A stretch of 51,650 nt of DNA from Aquificaceae bacterium (GTDB lineage: Bacteria; Aquificota; Aquificia; Aquificales; Aquificaceae), in contig JAOAIS010000006.1 of NCBI GenBank assembly GCA_026414575.1, forward strand, positions 1-51,650, written 5' to 3'. Positions 8,239 to 16,264 of this stretch are shown piece by piece. Below the pieces are notes generated by a model. The model did no database searches and was not told the DNA's origin. It saw only the letters and a program-made list of their open reading frames with translations. The position numbers and the translations under genes are program-made. Every line of letters starts with the position of its first letter. Position 1 is the stretch's first letter.

Positions 8239-8866
8239 TACATAAGCTTTTAATAGGGCACTCCCCACAAAGGGGGGTGCTTCTACAATACCTTTTGGCA
8301 TGTTCGTCAATAAGGGCATGAAACTCCTTGTATAGGTCTATATCTCTGGGCAGATTTTCTTCGAAGAATCTTTTTAGGTCATCGTATCCACCCGATACCC
8401 CTAATAGCCTGTGGACAAACCTCTGGGTGTACTTGTCTATAACAAAGCTGAGTCTATTGCCTGCGTATAGCAGGATTGCATCTGCGGTTTCTTTGCCAAC
8501 ACCTTGAACCTTCATCAGCTCACCCCTTCCTACGCTATTTAGCCTTTCCAGCGGATTGAAAAAGTGCGCCACACTTTTGAGTCTTACTGCCTTAAGGTTA
8601 TAAAAGCCTGCTGGCTTGATGAGTGTTCTCAAGTAGTCAATTTCAGCCTCTCTTATAAACCTAAGGGATATCTCTCCATTCTTTTTCAGGTTTTCGAGTG
8701 CCCTTTCCACATTCTTCCAGCTTGTGTTTTGAGTCAGCACGGCTCCTATTATTATTTCCTCCCTTGGATCTGTCCCCTTCAATGTGTGATATTCTTCATC
8801 TACAGGCCACCAACCCTGAGGTCCGTATAGGTCAAGCAATGTTTTGTAGAGCTTTTCTAACTTCAT
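8216..8866 (-). CDS. Endonuclease III-like HhH-GPD DNA glycosylase with Fe-S cluster
   Basis: A base-excision-repair glycosylase of the HhH-GPD superfamily. The helix-hairpin-helix reads VQGVGKETADAI and is followed by the catalytic Asp region FVIDKYTQR; the C-terminal C-x5-C-x2-C-x5-C should hold a 4Fe-4S cluster. The GKETAD and DKYTQR wording resembles the endonuclease III-related/MagIII branch more than classical Nth, whose hairpin lysine follows GVGRK, so the substrate may be an alkylated base. The frame is open to 8914, but the ATG at 8866 follows GAGGT at six bases and gives 216 aa. It overlaps the kinase gene by 35 bp. Confidence 0.85.
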   Translation of the reverse strand: MKLEKLYKTLLDLYGPQGWWPVDEEYHTLKGTDPREEIIIGAVLTQNTSWKNVERALENLKKNGEISLRFIREAEIDYLRTLIKPAGFYNLKAVRLKSVAHFFNPLERLNSVGRGELMKVQGVGKETADAILLYAGNRLSFVIDKYTQRFVHRLLGVSGGYDDLKRFFEENLPRDIDLYKEFHALIDEHAKRYCRSTPLCGECPIKSLCISGAPYS

Positions 8867-9419
8867 GGTATACCTCTTCGCCCCTTGCGTACCTCTTACC
8901 GAGTTCTTTTGCATACTCCAGCCCCAGAAAACCCTCCCTTACAAGAAGCTGTAGGAATTGGCTAAGGTTATGTCTTTTCTTTGCACCCAAAGACCCTCTC
9001 TCAAAGTCCAGAAGGTAAACCTTGAGCCCTTCTCCCACGAGCGTGTTTTTTTCAAGATGCTGTAGCTCGTCCTTGTTTATTCCAAGGCTGTCCAGCAACC
9101 CAATCAGGTCAAGCACCTTAAGGTAAACAAGGATGCGTTCCCCCTTATTAAGACGAGCTTTTTCTATGGGAACACCTTGTATGAATTCGTAGGCTACAAA
9201 GTCTTCGCCCTTTTCTACAAGCTGGGGAAAGCCGTCTATGCCCTTCAGAACCTTTAGTATTTCTCCTTCCTTTCTTATGGCATATTCCTTTTCTTTGCCC
9301 TTTGCCACTTTTATTGCCACCTCTTTGCCATTAAGGTAAGACTTAAAAACTATACCTCGCCATCCTTTGTTGAAGGGCTCTATCTTTCTTAGAAGGTTCT
9401 TAAACTCTTCAAACCTCAC
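8832..9419 (-). CDS. Small archaeal-type protein kinase-like protein (COG2112-like)
   Basis: A compact kinase fold of 195 aa. Visible elements are an N-lobe lysine in AIKVAK (K37), a probable alphaC glutamate (E51 or E53), a catalytic-loop-like NKDELQHLEKNTL (D117, N125) and a metal-binding DFE (138-140). Related predicted Ser/Thr kinases are common in archaea. No sensor or membrane segment is seen, and the substrate is unknown. It overlaps the copper-chaperone-like gene by 11 bp upstream and the glycosylase by 35 bp downstream. The kinase assignment is fairly secure; activity is inferred. Confidence 0.7.
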   Translation of the reverse strand: MRFEEFKNLLRKIEPFNKGWRGIVFKSYLNGKEVAIKVAKGKEKEYAIRKEGEILKVLKGIDGFPQLVEKGEDFVAYEFIQGVPIEKARLNKGERILVYLKVLDLIGLLDSLGINKDELQHLEKNTLVGEGLKVYLLDFERGSLGAKKRHNLSQFLQLLVREGFLGLEYAKELGKRYARGEEVYHEVRKALQNIA

Positions 9420-9621
9420 CGACCATCCTGTATCCCCATTCCTCCAGGGCGGATTTCATAATATGGAATGGGACTTCCCTTTCCATGCGGACATAAACCT
9501 TACCCTCTTCCAAGCTAACTTCCACATGGGATACGCCCTCAAGGGCGAAGAGGACCCTTTTCACAGTATTCACGCAGTGCTTGCAGGTCATACCTTCAAC
9601 TTTAAAAACCTTCTCTGCCAT
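9409..9621 (-). CDS. CopZ-like heavy-metal-associated domain protein
   Basis: A single 70-aa HMA domain (beta-alpha-beta-beta-alpha-beta) with the metal-binding loop G10-M11-T-C13-K-H-C16, as in copper chaperones. It probably binds Cu(I) in the cytoplasm and hands it to a P-type ATPase not present here. It overlaps mobA by 20 bp at its start and the kinase by 11 bp at its end. The Met and two Cys are intact; copper (not another soft metal) is a family-based inference. Confidence 0.88.
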   Translation of the reverse strand: MAEKVFKVEGMTCKHCVNTVKRVLFALEGVSHVEVSLEEGKVYVRMEREVPFHIMKSALEEWGYRMVGEV

Positions 9622-10192
9622 AGGTTTTTAATATAAACTCCGCATCCTCTTTTGTGTTTACATTGAGAAAGGAAAGAAGTTCTGGGTCGCTTTCTGAGGC
9701 ATCTTTCTCGTCAAGTTCTTTGTGGACAGCTTTTTCCACAAAGTCTATCAGCCTCTCGCCTCCGGATGTTATGTAGGCTTCAACATATGGTAGAAGTTCC
9801 TTATAATAGACTGCCAGCAGGGGTTGTAGTTTTCCTCCAATTCTGAAGAGGGTAAGGGGCGGTTCCGCCTTTTGTATGAGCGTCTCCAGCAAGTTTTTTC
9901 TTATCAAGGGCATGTCCCCGGCTACTATTAGGCCTTTGGTGTTTTTGAGGTTTCTAAGGGCAGTATGAATGCCCGAAAGGGCACACTGCTTTTCTAAGAA
10001 ATCTTCTATCAGCTCCACACCCTCTAAAAAGCTGAACTTTTTAACATCCTTCGTCACGAGACATATTCTGTGGCATAGACCTCTGAGGGCATCTACCGTG
10101 CACTCTATAAGCCTCTTGTGGCCAATAGTATAAAGGAGTTTATCCTCGCCAAAACGCCTACTCCGACCACCCGCAAGGATAAAGCCCTCCAT
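9602..10192 (-). CDS. mobA: Molybdenum cofactor guanylyltransferase
   Basis: Transfers GMP to molybdopterin to make the guanine dinucleotide cofactor used by DMSO-reductase-family enzymes. The N-terminus LAGGRSRRFGEDK (6-18) is the nucleotide-binding signature, VAGDMP is the metal-binding Asp motif, and the length of 196 aa is normal. It shares one base with the lytic transglycosylase upstream. The sulfite-oxidase-type enzyme encoded at 42.6-43.2 kb would normally use the cofactor without GMP, so MobA serves other enzymes. Confidence 0.9.
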   Translation of the reverse strand: MEGFILAGGRSRRFGEDKLLYTIGHKRLIECTVDALRGLCHRICLVTKDVKKFSFLEGVELIEDFLEKQCALSGIHTALRNLKNTKGLIVAGDMPLIRKNLLETLIQKAEPPLTLFRIGGKLQPLLAVYYKELLPYVEAYITSGGERLIDFVEKAVHKELDEKDASESDPELLSFLNVNTKEDAEFILKTYGREGF

Positions 10193-11136
10193 TACTCTCT
10201 TATGACAAGTCTTGCACCGTTGGGAAGTCTTTCAACCTTCTCTAAGGCACTCTTACCCTCCTCCCTTGGCACATAAACATAGGTGCCTGCCGGTATTATG
10301 TCTCTTTTTATGTGGGGGTTTAGGTCTTTAAAGGTGCTTTCTCTTACGCCAGCCCTTAGTAGGAATTCCTCAGTGGATGTTTCTTTTTCTAAAATCTTGT
10401 GGGCTATGGAGATGCCATCCACCCTTACGGAGAGCCCATACTGGTCAGGACCCCTTGCTAACAGTAAGACCGCAAAGAAAGCAGGCACATAGTTTCTGGT
10501 CTCCTCGGGCAAGAAACTTTGGGTTTTCCAAAAGTCCAAGCCACCCGTCTTTCTTGTCACACAGTTTTCACCACAGTTGTAGCTTGCAAGGGCAAGCTCC
10601 CAGTTTCCAAACATGTTATAAAGGTCTTTTAGATACCTCATGGCTGCATCGGTGGCTTTTATTACATCAAACCGCTCGTCCACATAGTGGTCTACCCTAA
10701 GTCCGTACCTTCTTGCGGTGGAAGGTATAAACTGCCACAAGCCCGCAGCACCAGACCTTGATACTGCAAAGTTATTGAAAGCGCTCTCAATTACAGGAAG
10801 CAGGGCTAATTCCTCCGGAAGCCCATGTTTTTTTACTATGGGTTTTATTAGGGGCATGTAATAGTTTGCCCTCTGAAGGGCAAGTTCAAAAGAGCGCTTG
10901 TTGGATAGGTAATAATCCACGAACCTCCTTATTTCTTCTCTGTCGGGTATGGGTATGCCCAAGGCGTGGGCTTCCCTCTGAATGAATTTTTCCTCCTCTT
11001 CCGAGAAATATTTGTTACCCTTCTGAACTACGCTAATGTCATTTTCTTTCCTTGTGATTACCGCCTGCCTAACAACGGGCGTACAAGAGCTTAAGAAGCT
11101 TAGAAGAATAATGGCCATAAGGAGATATCCTTTCAT
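10192..11136 (-). CDS. Lytic transglycosylase lipoprotein (SLT domain, MltD-like)
   Basis: Cleaves peptidoglycan from the periplasmic face of a membrane. A signal peptide ends in the lipobox LSSC (Cys near residue 18 from this start). The SLT catalytic domain has VIESAFN with the catalytic Glu, then SGAAGLWQF and ALASYNCGE. The C-terminal 45 residues (STFKDLNPHI...IPAGTYVYVP) look like one LysM repeat. The frame is open to 11163, but the ATG at 11136 is preceded by GAGGGAGAT and starts directly with the signal peptide (314 aa). First gene of the run to the endonuclease III-like gene, divergent from rlmN. Confidence 0.9.
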   Translation of the reverse strand: MKGYLLMAIILLSFLSSCTPVVRQAVITRKENDISVVQKGNKYFSEEEEKFIQREAHALGIPIPDREEIRRFVDYYLSNKRSFELALQRANYYMPLIKPIVKKHGLPEELALLPVIESAFNNFAVSRSGAAGLWQFIPSTARRYGLRVDHYVDERFDVIKATDAAMRYLKDLYNMFGNWELALASYNCGENCVTRKTGGLDFWKTQSFLPEETRNYVPAFFAVLLLARGPDQYGLSVRVDGISIAHKILEKETSTEEFLLRAGVRESTFKDLNPHIKRDIIPAGTYVYVPREEGKSALEKVERLPNGARLVIRE

Positions 11137-11154
11137 AAATCTCCCTCTGGGTTT

Positions 11155-11160
11155 ATTATA
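11155..11160 (-). promoter_or_regulatory. -10 box for the lytic transglycosylase operon
   Basis: TATAAT on the minus strand, 18 bases before the ATG at 11136. The -35 position (11178-11183) reads TAACAT, a weak match. The predicted leader is only about 12 nt but includes the Shine-Dalgarno. Confidence 0.4.
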
Positions 11161-11181
11161 CATTCTTATCGCCCCCTATGT

Positions 11182-11187
11182 TATAAA
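11182..11187 (+). promoter_or_regulatory. -10 box for rlmN, probably leaderless
   Basis: TATAAA ends ten bases before the ATG at 11198, with no Shine-Dalgarno between. A transcript starting about seven bases after this box would begin at or within a few bases of the start codon. Confidence 0.4.
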
Positions 11188-11197
11188 TTTAATATAC

Positions 11198-12241
11198 ATG
11201 GAAATACTTGCCTCTTATAATCTGCAGGAGCTAAGGGTAAAGTTCCAAGAGTTGGGTTTTGAACCCTACAGGGCTAATCAGGTTCTTGGTTGGGTTTACA
11301 GAAAGTTCAAGGACAACTTTCAGGAAATGACGGACATCCCCAAAGAGCAACGAACTCTTCTGTCACAAGCCTTTAGGGTTCACACTTTAAAGCCTGTCGA
11401 GAGGATTGAGACCAAGGATTCTGTCAAATATATATTCAGGACGGAAGATGGTAGTATTATAGAAACTGTTCTTATCTTTGAGAGGGACCATTTGACTCTC
11501 TGTTTGTCTTCACAGGTTGGTTGCGCGGTGGGTTGTAAGTTCTGCGCCACCGCAAAGGACGGGCTTTTTAGGAATCTTACAACTGCAGAGATAGTGGACC
11601 AATACCTTTGGGTTCAGAAGGATGCGCCCAGCAGAATAAGGAATGTGGTTTTTATGGGTATGGGTGAACCATTGGCAAACTACGAGGCAGTAAGGAAGGC
11701 AGTGGAAATCATGGTGAACCCATGGGGCATAGGGCTTTCCAAAAGAAGGGTAAGCATATCCACAAGCGGTCTTATATCTCAACTCAAAAGGATGGCTCAA
11801 GACCCACTTCTTAGAGAATTGAACCTTGCTGTTTCTGTTAACGCACCTTACCAATATTTGAGGGAGCTTCTAATGCCCATAAGTAAGACCAACAACCTTA
11901 AAGAACTTATGCAAACCCTTGCGGATCATCCTTACCCACCAGACAGGAGGATAATGCTTGAGTATGTGCTTATAAAAGATATAAACGATTCTGAGGCTCA
12001 CGCAAGAGCCTTTGCCCAGCTAATAGTCCCATACAGGAATAAGTTTAAGGTCAACTTAATCCCCTACAATCCTGACCCATCCATTGCCTTTGAAAGACCC
12101 TCCATGGAGAGGGTATATGCTTTTCAGGAGGTCTTGAGAAGCCATCACATATCAACCTTTATAAGGTTGAGTAAGGGTGTTGATGTTTTTGGTGCCTGCG
12201 GACAGCTAAGAAGTAAAAGGCTCGAGCTTGTGGTAAAATAA
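11198..12241 (+). CDS. rlmN: 23S rRNA (adenine2503-C2)/tRNA A37 methyltransferase RlmN
   Basis: A radical SAM enzyme that methylates C2 of A2503 in 23S rRNA and A37 in some tRNAs. The cluster-binding motif is C109-A-V-G-C113-K-F-C116; the substrate-linked cysteine lies near the C-terminus in FGACGQL. The open frame extends to 11036 across the divergent gene, but MEILASYNLQELR at 11198 matches normal RlmN starts and gives 347 aa. No Shine-Dalgarno precedes it. lepB begins four bases after its stop. Confidence 0.94.
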   Translation: MEILASYNLQELRVKFQELGFEPYRANQVLGWVYRKFKDNFQEMTDIPKEQRTLLSQAFRVHTLKPVERIETKDSVKYIFRTEDGSIIETVLIFERDHLTLCLSSQVGCAVGCKFCATAKDGLFRNLTTAEIVDQYLWVQKDAPSRIRNVVFMGMGEPLANYEAVRKAVEIMVNPWGIGLSKRRVSISTSGLISQLKRMAQDPLLRELNLAVSVNAPYQYLRELLMPISKTNNLKELMQTLADHPYPPDRRIMLEYVLIKDINDSEAHARAFAQLIVPYRNKFKVNLIPYNPDPSIAFERPSMERVYAFQEVLRSHHISTFIRLSKGVDVFGACGQLRSKRLELVVK

Positions 12242-12245
12242 AAGG

Positions 12246-12929
12246 GTGCAGGCAATCCCCAGGTGGCTAAGAGAGCTAATAATAGTAGTGATAGTAGTGC
12301 TTTTCATAAGAGCCTTTCTTGTTCAGGCTTACAACATACCTTCTGGCTCCATGAAGCCTACCCTCCTTGTAGGTGATTTTATACTGGTTAACAAGCTAGT
12401 CTATAAGCTGTCCGAGCCCCAGAGGGGAGACATAGTGGTTTTTAAGTGGCCTTTAAACCCTCAGATTGACTTTATAAAGAGGATAGTCGGTATGCCTGGG
12501 GATACCCTTGAAATAAGGGGTGAGAGGGTTTATATAAACGGCCAAGAGTTGCCACTGAAGTTTTTGGGCGTTGTGCGGGAAGATGGTATGGCCAAACTAA
12601 TTTACGAAGAGACATTGCCCAATGGTGTAAAACACAAAATTGCCCTTTACGATAGCCCTTTTATCCCCAGAAGGGATGTTTACTATGCCAAAATACCAGA
12701 GGGTCATTACTTGGTACTGGGGGATAACAGAGATAACAGCGAAGACAGCAGATACTGGGGCCTTCTGCCAAGAGAAAACATTGTGGGGAAGGCTTTTGTG
12801 GTTTATTTCTCTGGTGATATTCCGCCCCTGGACTCTACTGACGTGAATGTTTTTACGGGTTTTAAACAGCTTTTTCTTGCCCTTCTTAACCCGCGTTTTG
12901 ATAGGATAGGCAAGCCCATCATATGGTAA
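12246..12929 (+). CDS. lepB: Signal peptidase I
   Basis: Removes signal peptides at the periplasmic side of the inner membrane. One N-terminal helix (about 10-28) is followed by the catalytic serine S35 in PSGSM and the general-base lysine K78 in FIKRIVG; GDNRDNSEDSRYWG is the C-terminal conserved box. The start is a GTG directly after rlmN. Length 227 aa is normal. The 3' end overlaps the convergent 575-aa gene by 11 bp. Confidence 0.95.
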   Translation: MQAIPRWLRELIIVVIVVLFIRAFLVQAYNIPSGSMKPTLLVGDFILVNKLVYKLSEPQRGDIVVFKWPLNPQIDFIKRIVGMPGDTLEIRGERVYINGQELPLKFLGVVREDGMAKLIYEETLPNGVKHKIALYDSPFIPRRDVYYAKIPEGHYLVLGDNRDNSEDSRYWGLLPRENIVGKAFVVYFSGDIPPLDSTDVNVFTGFKQLFLALLNPRFDRIGKPIIW

Positions 12930-14646
12930 AGGGTGCGCCGGATAGATAAAAGTGTCTTATAGCTTCCTTGATAAACCTGGCGTTCAAGTTCTTGGAATAC
13001 ATAATGCCTATGATTAGAGATGGTAAAGCCTCTATATCTACGGAGACTTGTATGATTTTACTGTCCTCTATGTATGCAAACTGATAAAGATCTTCCAAAA
13101 AGCTATTCAGCTCCGAGCTCTCTAAGTTTGTCTCCAAAAACTTTAAAAGATTTTCACAGGTTTCCAGTATCAAGTCTTTGTCAAAGCTTTGCATGTCCCT
13201 GTAGACGACCGCTAGTCCTTCAAGCCTTGCCAATAGCCATTTGGTCTCAGCTTCGGAATTCAAGGGATTGCCGAGCATGGGATATAAGGAAAGGACCGTA
13301 TCGTGTTCTATCCTTTTAAGAAAAACTTTTAACGCTTCTTGGGATGGGGCTATTAGGTTTGTGTAAAGGAGCATGTCTTCCACATGGGCGTTTTTGAGAG
13401 GGTTAAATTCTTCTGGAGTGACTAATGAGCTTAGTAGCCTGCCGGTGAATAGACGTCCCGTATCTTCTTCGAGAACCGCAAAACTTCCCGCTTCTGGCAA
13501 GAAAGGCGTTGGTATGAACCTGAGAACATGACCAGAAGCCAGCTTCAATCTGCTTCTCGGAAAGGTTTCTATTGTTCTAATCCTTGCCTGAGGTATGCCC
13601 AAAGCTTTTAATCTCTGAGCTATGTTAATGGAGGTTATCACAAAAGCTTTCTTGTTTCCTTGCAGGAAGCCGAGGATCCCTGAAGACTCATCTATGCCAG
13701 AGCCCATGAGTATGATGCCCTTGACTACATCTACAGGACCTAAGACCTGCTCAAGTTTTGTCCTTATGAGTACATACTCTTGCTCCGTGCCCATGTTTAT
13801 AAGAATGGGAACTTTTATGTTGTCTTTGCCATATATGCGTAGGTAGGCATTTTTATGAAACAGTCCTTTTTTATCCTGAACCCCTACCCAGTAAAAACCA
13901 TCTCCAAGTTCCAATGGCTGATCCAAGTCGGGAACGCTTGCAGCAGTCGGGGATTCCATGGTTGCGATGAGCGCTTCCTCTTGCATGACTTGGGGCATTA
14001 CAGTTTCTGGTTTGTAATCGCTGACAAGTTGCCCAAAGAATTCCCAGTTGTTGGCAAAAACAAGGGTTGGTTCCAGATCTTCTTCCCTGTATGGCTCGAG
14101 CCAAATCTTTAGGTTCTCAGGCATGAGCTTTACAAGCTCTTCTACATTACAGTTGCTACCCTTTAGGACACCATTTTCTATATAAATGGCGCAGGAGTAA
14201 TTGGGACCTTCCATAACCATGGAGGATGTAATACCATGACGCAATAGCTTCAGCAGTGTGCTGGCTGGCCCTATTGTTTCTAAGTGAGCTGGTTCTTGAG
14301 GGCTCTTACTTAGGTTTACTACTTTAGTCAAAAGTTCTATTGGGTTAAAGGGTAGGACCACATAATTAACTTCTCTAAGACCATATTTTCTTATAATTTC
14401 CGCGTCCTCGTGGCTTTCCAAAAAGAATATTGGTGAGGGGTAATATCCCATTTCCAAGATCTTAAGCCAGAAAGCTAAGTCTTCTAAAGACAACAATACT
14501 GCCTCTGGCGAGGCCATTTTCAAAAGCTCAAGAGCCTTCTCCTCGTCCAGAGCTATGAGGAGCTTATGTCCAGTGATGTTAAAAATGTCCGCAAGCAGGG
14601 AAGAGTATTGTCTCTTCTTGTCTAATAGTAGGCAAAGTACTCCCAT
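12919..14646 (-). CDS. Pseudo-receiver / PATAN-like / degenerate ODP (metallo-beta-lactamase) scaffold protein
   Basis: I recognise three degenerate domains. Residues 1-112 fold like a response-regulator receiver, but the phospho-acceptor position in AVLLSLED is Ser and the conserved Lys before PF is absent (VVLPF). Residues about 122-175 resemble a PATAN/DUF4388 domain (IYIENGVLKGS). Residues about 245-430 resemble the oxygen-binding diiron metallo-beta-lactamase (ODP) fold, yet the HxHxDH loop reads LMGSGIDESSG and the later ligands are also missing (PFLPEAGS, TGRLLS). The last 140 residues are helical. It probably signals through protein contacts, not phosphorylation or metal chemistry. 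Last gene of the ribosomal-operon tail, overlapping the 82-aa gene by one base. Domain calls are by eye. Confidence 0.6.
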   Translation of the reverse strand: MGVLCLLLDKKRQYSSLLADIFNITGHKLLIALDEEKALELLKMASPEAVLLSLEDLAFWLKILEMGYYPSPIFFLESHEDAEIIRKYGLREVNYVVLPFNPIELLTKVVNLSKSPQEPAHLETIGPASTLLKLLRHGITSSMVMEGPNYSCAIYIENGVLKGSNCNVEELVKLMPENLKIWLEPYREEDLEPTLVFANNWEFFGQLVSDYKPETVMPQVMQEEALIATMESPTAASVPDLDQPLELGDGFYWVGVQDKKGLFHKNAYLRIYGKDNIKVPILINMGTEQEYVLIRTKLEQVLGPVDVVKGIILMGSGIDESSGILGFLQGNKKAFVITSINIAQRLKALGIPQARIRTIETFPRSRLKLASGHVLRFIPTPFLPEAGSFAVLEEDTGRLFTGRLLSSLVTPEEFNPLKNAHVEDMLLYTNLIAPSQEALKVFLKRIEHDTVLSLYPMLGNPLNSEAETKWLLARLEGLAVVYRDMQSFDKDLILETCENLLKFLETNLESSELNSFLEDLYQFAYIEDSKIIQVSVDIEALPSLIIGIMYSKNLNARFIKEAIRHFYLSGAPFTI

Positions 14647-14894
14647 CAGTAAAGCTCTCCTTTTTCACATGCTACCTTTATAAGTCCCAGTTGTTCCTTG
14701 AGTATGTTAGCAGACTGAACCAACATGAAAAAGGCGTGTTCCACATTTACAAGGGCTGATTGGAAGGATGGGTTATCCTCAAGGACTCTAAGCTCCCTAA
14801 ACCTTCTATAGTACTCATCTATGTCGGTGCCAAAGTTCAGGAGGAGTTTTATTACAGCCTCCGATAGTTCTAAGGCGTTGCCCCTCGTATCCAT
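14646..14894 (-). CDS. Conserved-looking small helical protein, function unknown
   Basis: 82 aa, predicted almost entirely alpha-helical, with no membrane segment, metal motif or signal peptide. I do not recognise a family. It overlaps the gene before it by 25 bp and the scaffold gene after it by one base, so it is probably made with them and may be a partner of the 575-aa protein. Confidence 0.6.
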   Translation of the reverse strand: MDTRGNALELSEAVIKLLLNFGTDIDEYYRRFRELRVLEDNPSFQSALVNVEHAFFMLVQSANILKEQLGLIKVACEKGELY

Positions 14895-15274
14895 ATTCTG
14901 CCTACCTCCTCTCCTTCCGCTCTTGGCATATTATACCTGCTAAAGAGTATGGATTCAACCATTTTCAATTCATGGTCTTCAATTTTCTCCATTAGGAGAC
15001 TAATCTCTTCTCCTTGGGATTTAACGCCTATCTCTAAATCTCCCTCCTGATGTTCCTGATAAACATCGCCCCCGCCCGCCATAAAACCAACGCCAACAGA
15101 AAGGGTAGCAAAGTTAAACTCTCTAAGCACCATTTTAGGCTTTTGCAAGCCCTTTTGAATTTTTAGGTAAACACATAGGGCAAGACCAATCCTGATTAAG
15201 CTTTCTGGTGTAAAGGGATAGACCCCAAGTTTACCGCTTAGACGCTTTTCTTTAAATAGCTTCCCCGATGGCAT
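14870..15274 (-). CDS. Stand-alone, degenerate phosphohexomutase N-terminal domain
   Basis: Residues 8-72 follow the layout of domain I of alpha-D-phosphohexomutases: SGKLGVYPFTPESL matches the FGTxGxRGxFTPE start, then a helix (RIGLALCVYL), a beta strand with K-M-V-L-R, a helix, and AGGGDVYQ. The active-site phosphoserine loop and domains II-IV are absent; the protein is only 134 aa. It cannot be a mutase and may be a regulatory or structural relic. AGAGG lies about eight bases before the ATG. It overlaps tlyA by 23 bp and the 82-aa gene by 25 bp. The homology is my reading of a weak pattern. Confidence 0.55.
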   Translation of the reverse strand: MPSGKLFKEKRLSGKLGVYPFTPESLIRIGLALCVYLKIQKGLQKPKMVLREFNFATLSVGVGFMAGGGDVYQEHQEGDLEIGVKSQGEEISLLMEKIEDHELKMVESILFSRYNMPRAEGEEVGRIWIRGATP

Positions 15275-16028
15275 TGTCTATTGCCTCTTGTATGTTTTCC
15301 ATATCCTCTGCGTGTTTTTTGGCAAGCACAAAAAACTCCTCATTACCCTTTGCCCCTTTTGGTTTAGCCTTTATCACACCACATATTTTAAAGCCCTCTG
15401 ACTTTATAAGGTCAACCACCTTGAGCACTGCCAACTTTTTAGCTTCCGCCTCCTTTACTATGCCCTTCCTCAATCTTTCTGGCCCCACTTCAAATTGGGG
15501 TTTTACGAGCAAAAGCAGTGTACCATCCTCCTTTAGGAATTCTAACACATGGGGCACTATCTTTCTCGCAGATACGAAGGAGACATCCACCGTTATCAGA
15601 TCTACCAGCTCTGGTATGTGTTCTTTTGTGAGCTCTCTTGCGTCTGTTTCTTCATAGAGTATTACTCTTGGGTCGTGCCTGAGTTTTGGATCCATCTGCC
15701 CCCTTCCCACATCCACCGCATAGACCCTCTTTACCCCGTGCATTAGCAGACACTGGGTGAACCCACCCGTAGAGGAGCCCACGTCAAGGGCTACCATCCC
15801 TTCCACCTTTAGCTTGAGTCTTTTTAAGGCATTTTCAAGCTTGTCACCGCCTCTGGACACATACTTGGGAAGTTCCTTAACCTCTACCCTCTGACCTTCC
15901 CTAATTTTCATTCCTGGCTTATTTGTCGGCTTTCCGTCCACCTGCACAAGGCCTGCCATTATGATTGCCTGCGCCTTTTCTCTTGTCGGTGCGTATCCCT
16001 TTTCCACCAGATATAGGTCTAACCTCAA
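15252..16028 (-). CDS. tlyA: TlyA-family rRNA (cytidine-2'-O)-methyltransferase
   Basis: Methylates ribose 2'-O positions of rRNA in the family's studied members. The N-terminal S4 RNA-binding domain ([19 protein letters not shown]) is followed by an FtsJ-like Rossmann methyltransferase with the SAM loop ALDVGSSTGGFT and the catalytic-lysine strand LLVKPQFE. Length 258 aa is normal. It overlaps the YggT gene by four bases, which places it in the ribosomal-protein transcription unit, a sensible location for an rRNA-modifying enzyme. Confidence 0.92.
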   Translation of the reverse strand: MRLDLYLVEKGYAPTREKAQAIIMAGLVQVDGKPTNKPGMKIREGQRVEVKELPKYVSRGGDKLENALKRLKLKVEGMVALDVGSSTGGFTQCLLMHGVKRVYAVDVGRGQMDPKLRHDPRVILYEETDARELTKEHIPELVDLITVDVSFVSARKIVPHVLEFLKEDGTLLLLVKPQFEVGPERLRKGIVKEAEAKKLAVLKVVDLIKSEGFKICGVIKAKPKGAKGNEEFFVLAKKHAEDMENIQEAIDNAIGEAI

Positions 16029-16264
16029 AGTTTGAAAAGATGTTTTATGAGATAAAGAACAAGGATTAGTATTAAAGGTGAGAAATCAAAGCCACCCGCT
16101 GGTGGAACCACCCTTCTTATGGGTTCGAGGAGGGGCGAGACAAATCCATCAAGTATCTCATAGAATCTGCTCTCCCTTATCTTTGGTATCCAAGAACCCA
16201 AGGCGTGCAAAAACACCAAAAAAATGAGCAGGTTAATTATAAGGGACAGGATTCCCTTAATCAT
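16025..16264 (-). CDS. YggT-family membrane protein
   Basis: 79 aa with two hydrophobic helices (about 5-24 and 61-77) flanking a segment [18 protein letters not shown] that is typical of the YggT family. The family's role is uncertain; it has been tied to membrane or division-related functions. It overlaps rplQ by four bases and tlyA by four bases. Confidence 0.85.
   Translation of the reverse strand: MIKGILSLIINLLIFLVFLHALGSWIPKIRESRFYEILDGFVSPLLEPIRRVVPPAGGFDFSPLILILVLYLIKHLFKL

Noticed and set aside
8258-8280. GC-rich hairpin after petC (GCACTCCCC / GGGGGGTGC)
   Set aside because: It encodes part of the glycosylase Fe-S loop and lacks a following T-run, so it is not a convincing terminator.
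11036-11197. 54-residue N-terminal extension of rlmN
   Set aside because: It runs across the divergent promoter region into the opposite gene and lacks RlmN homology.
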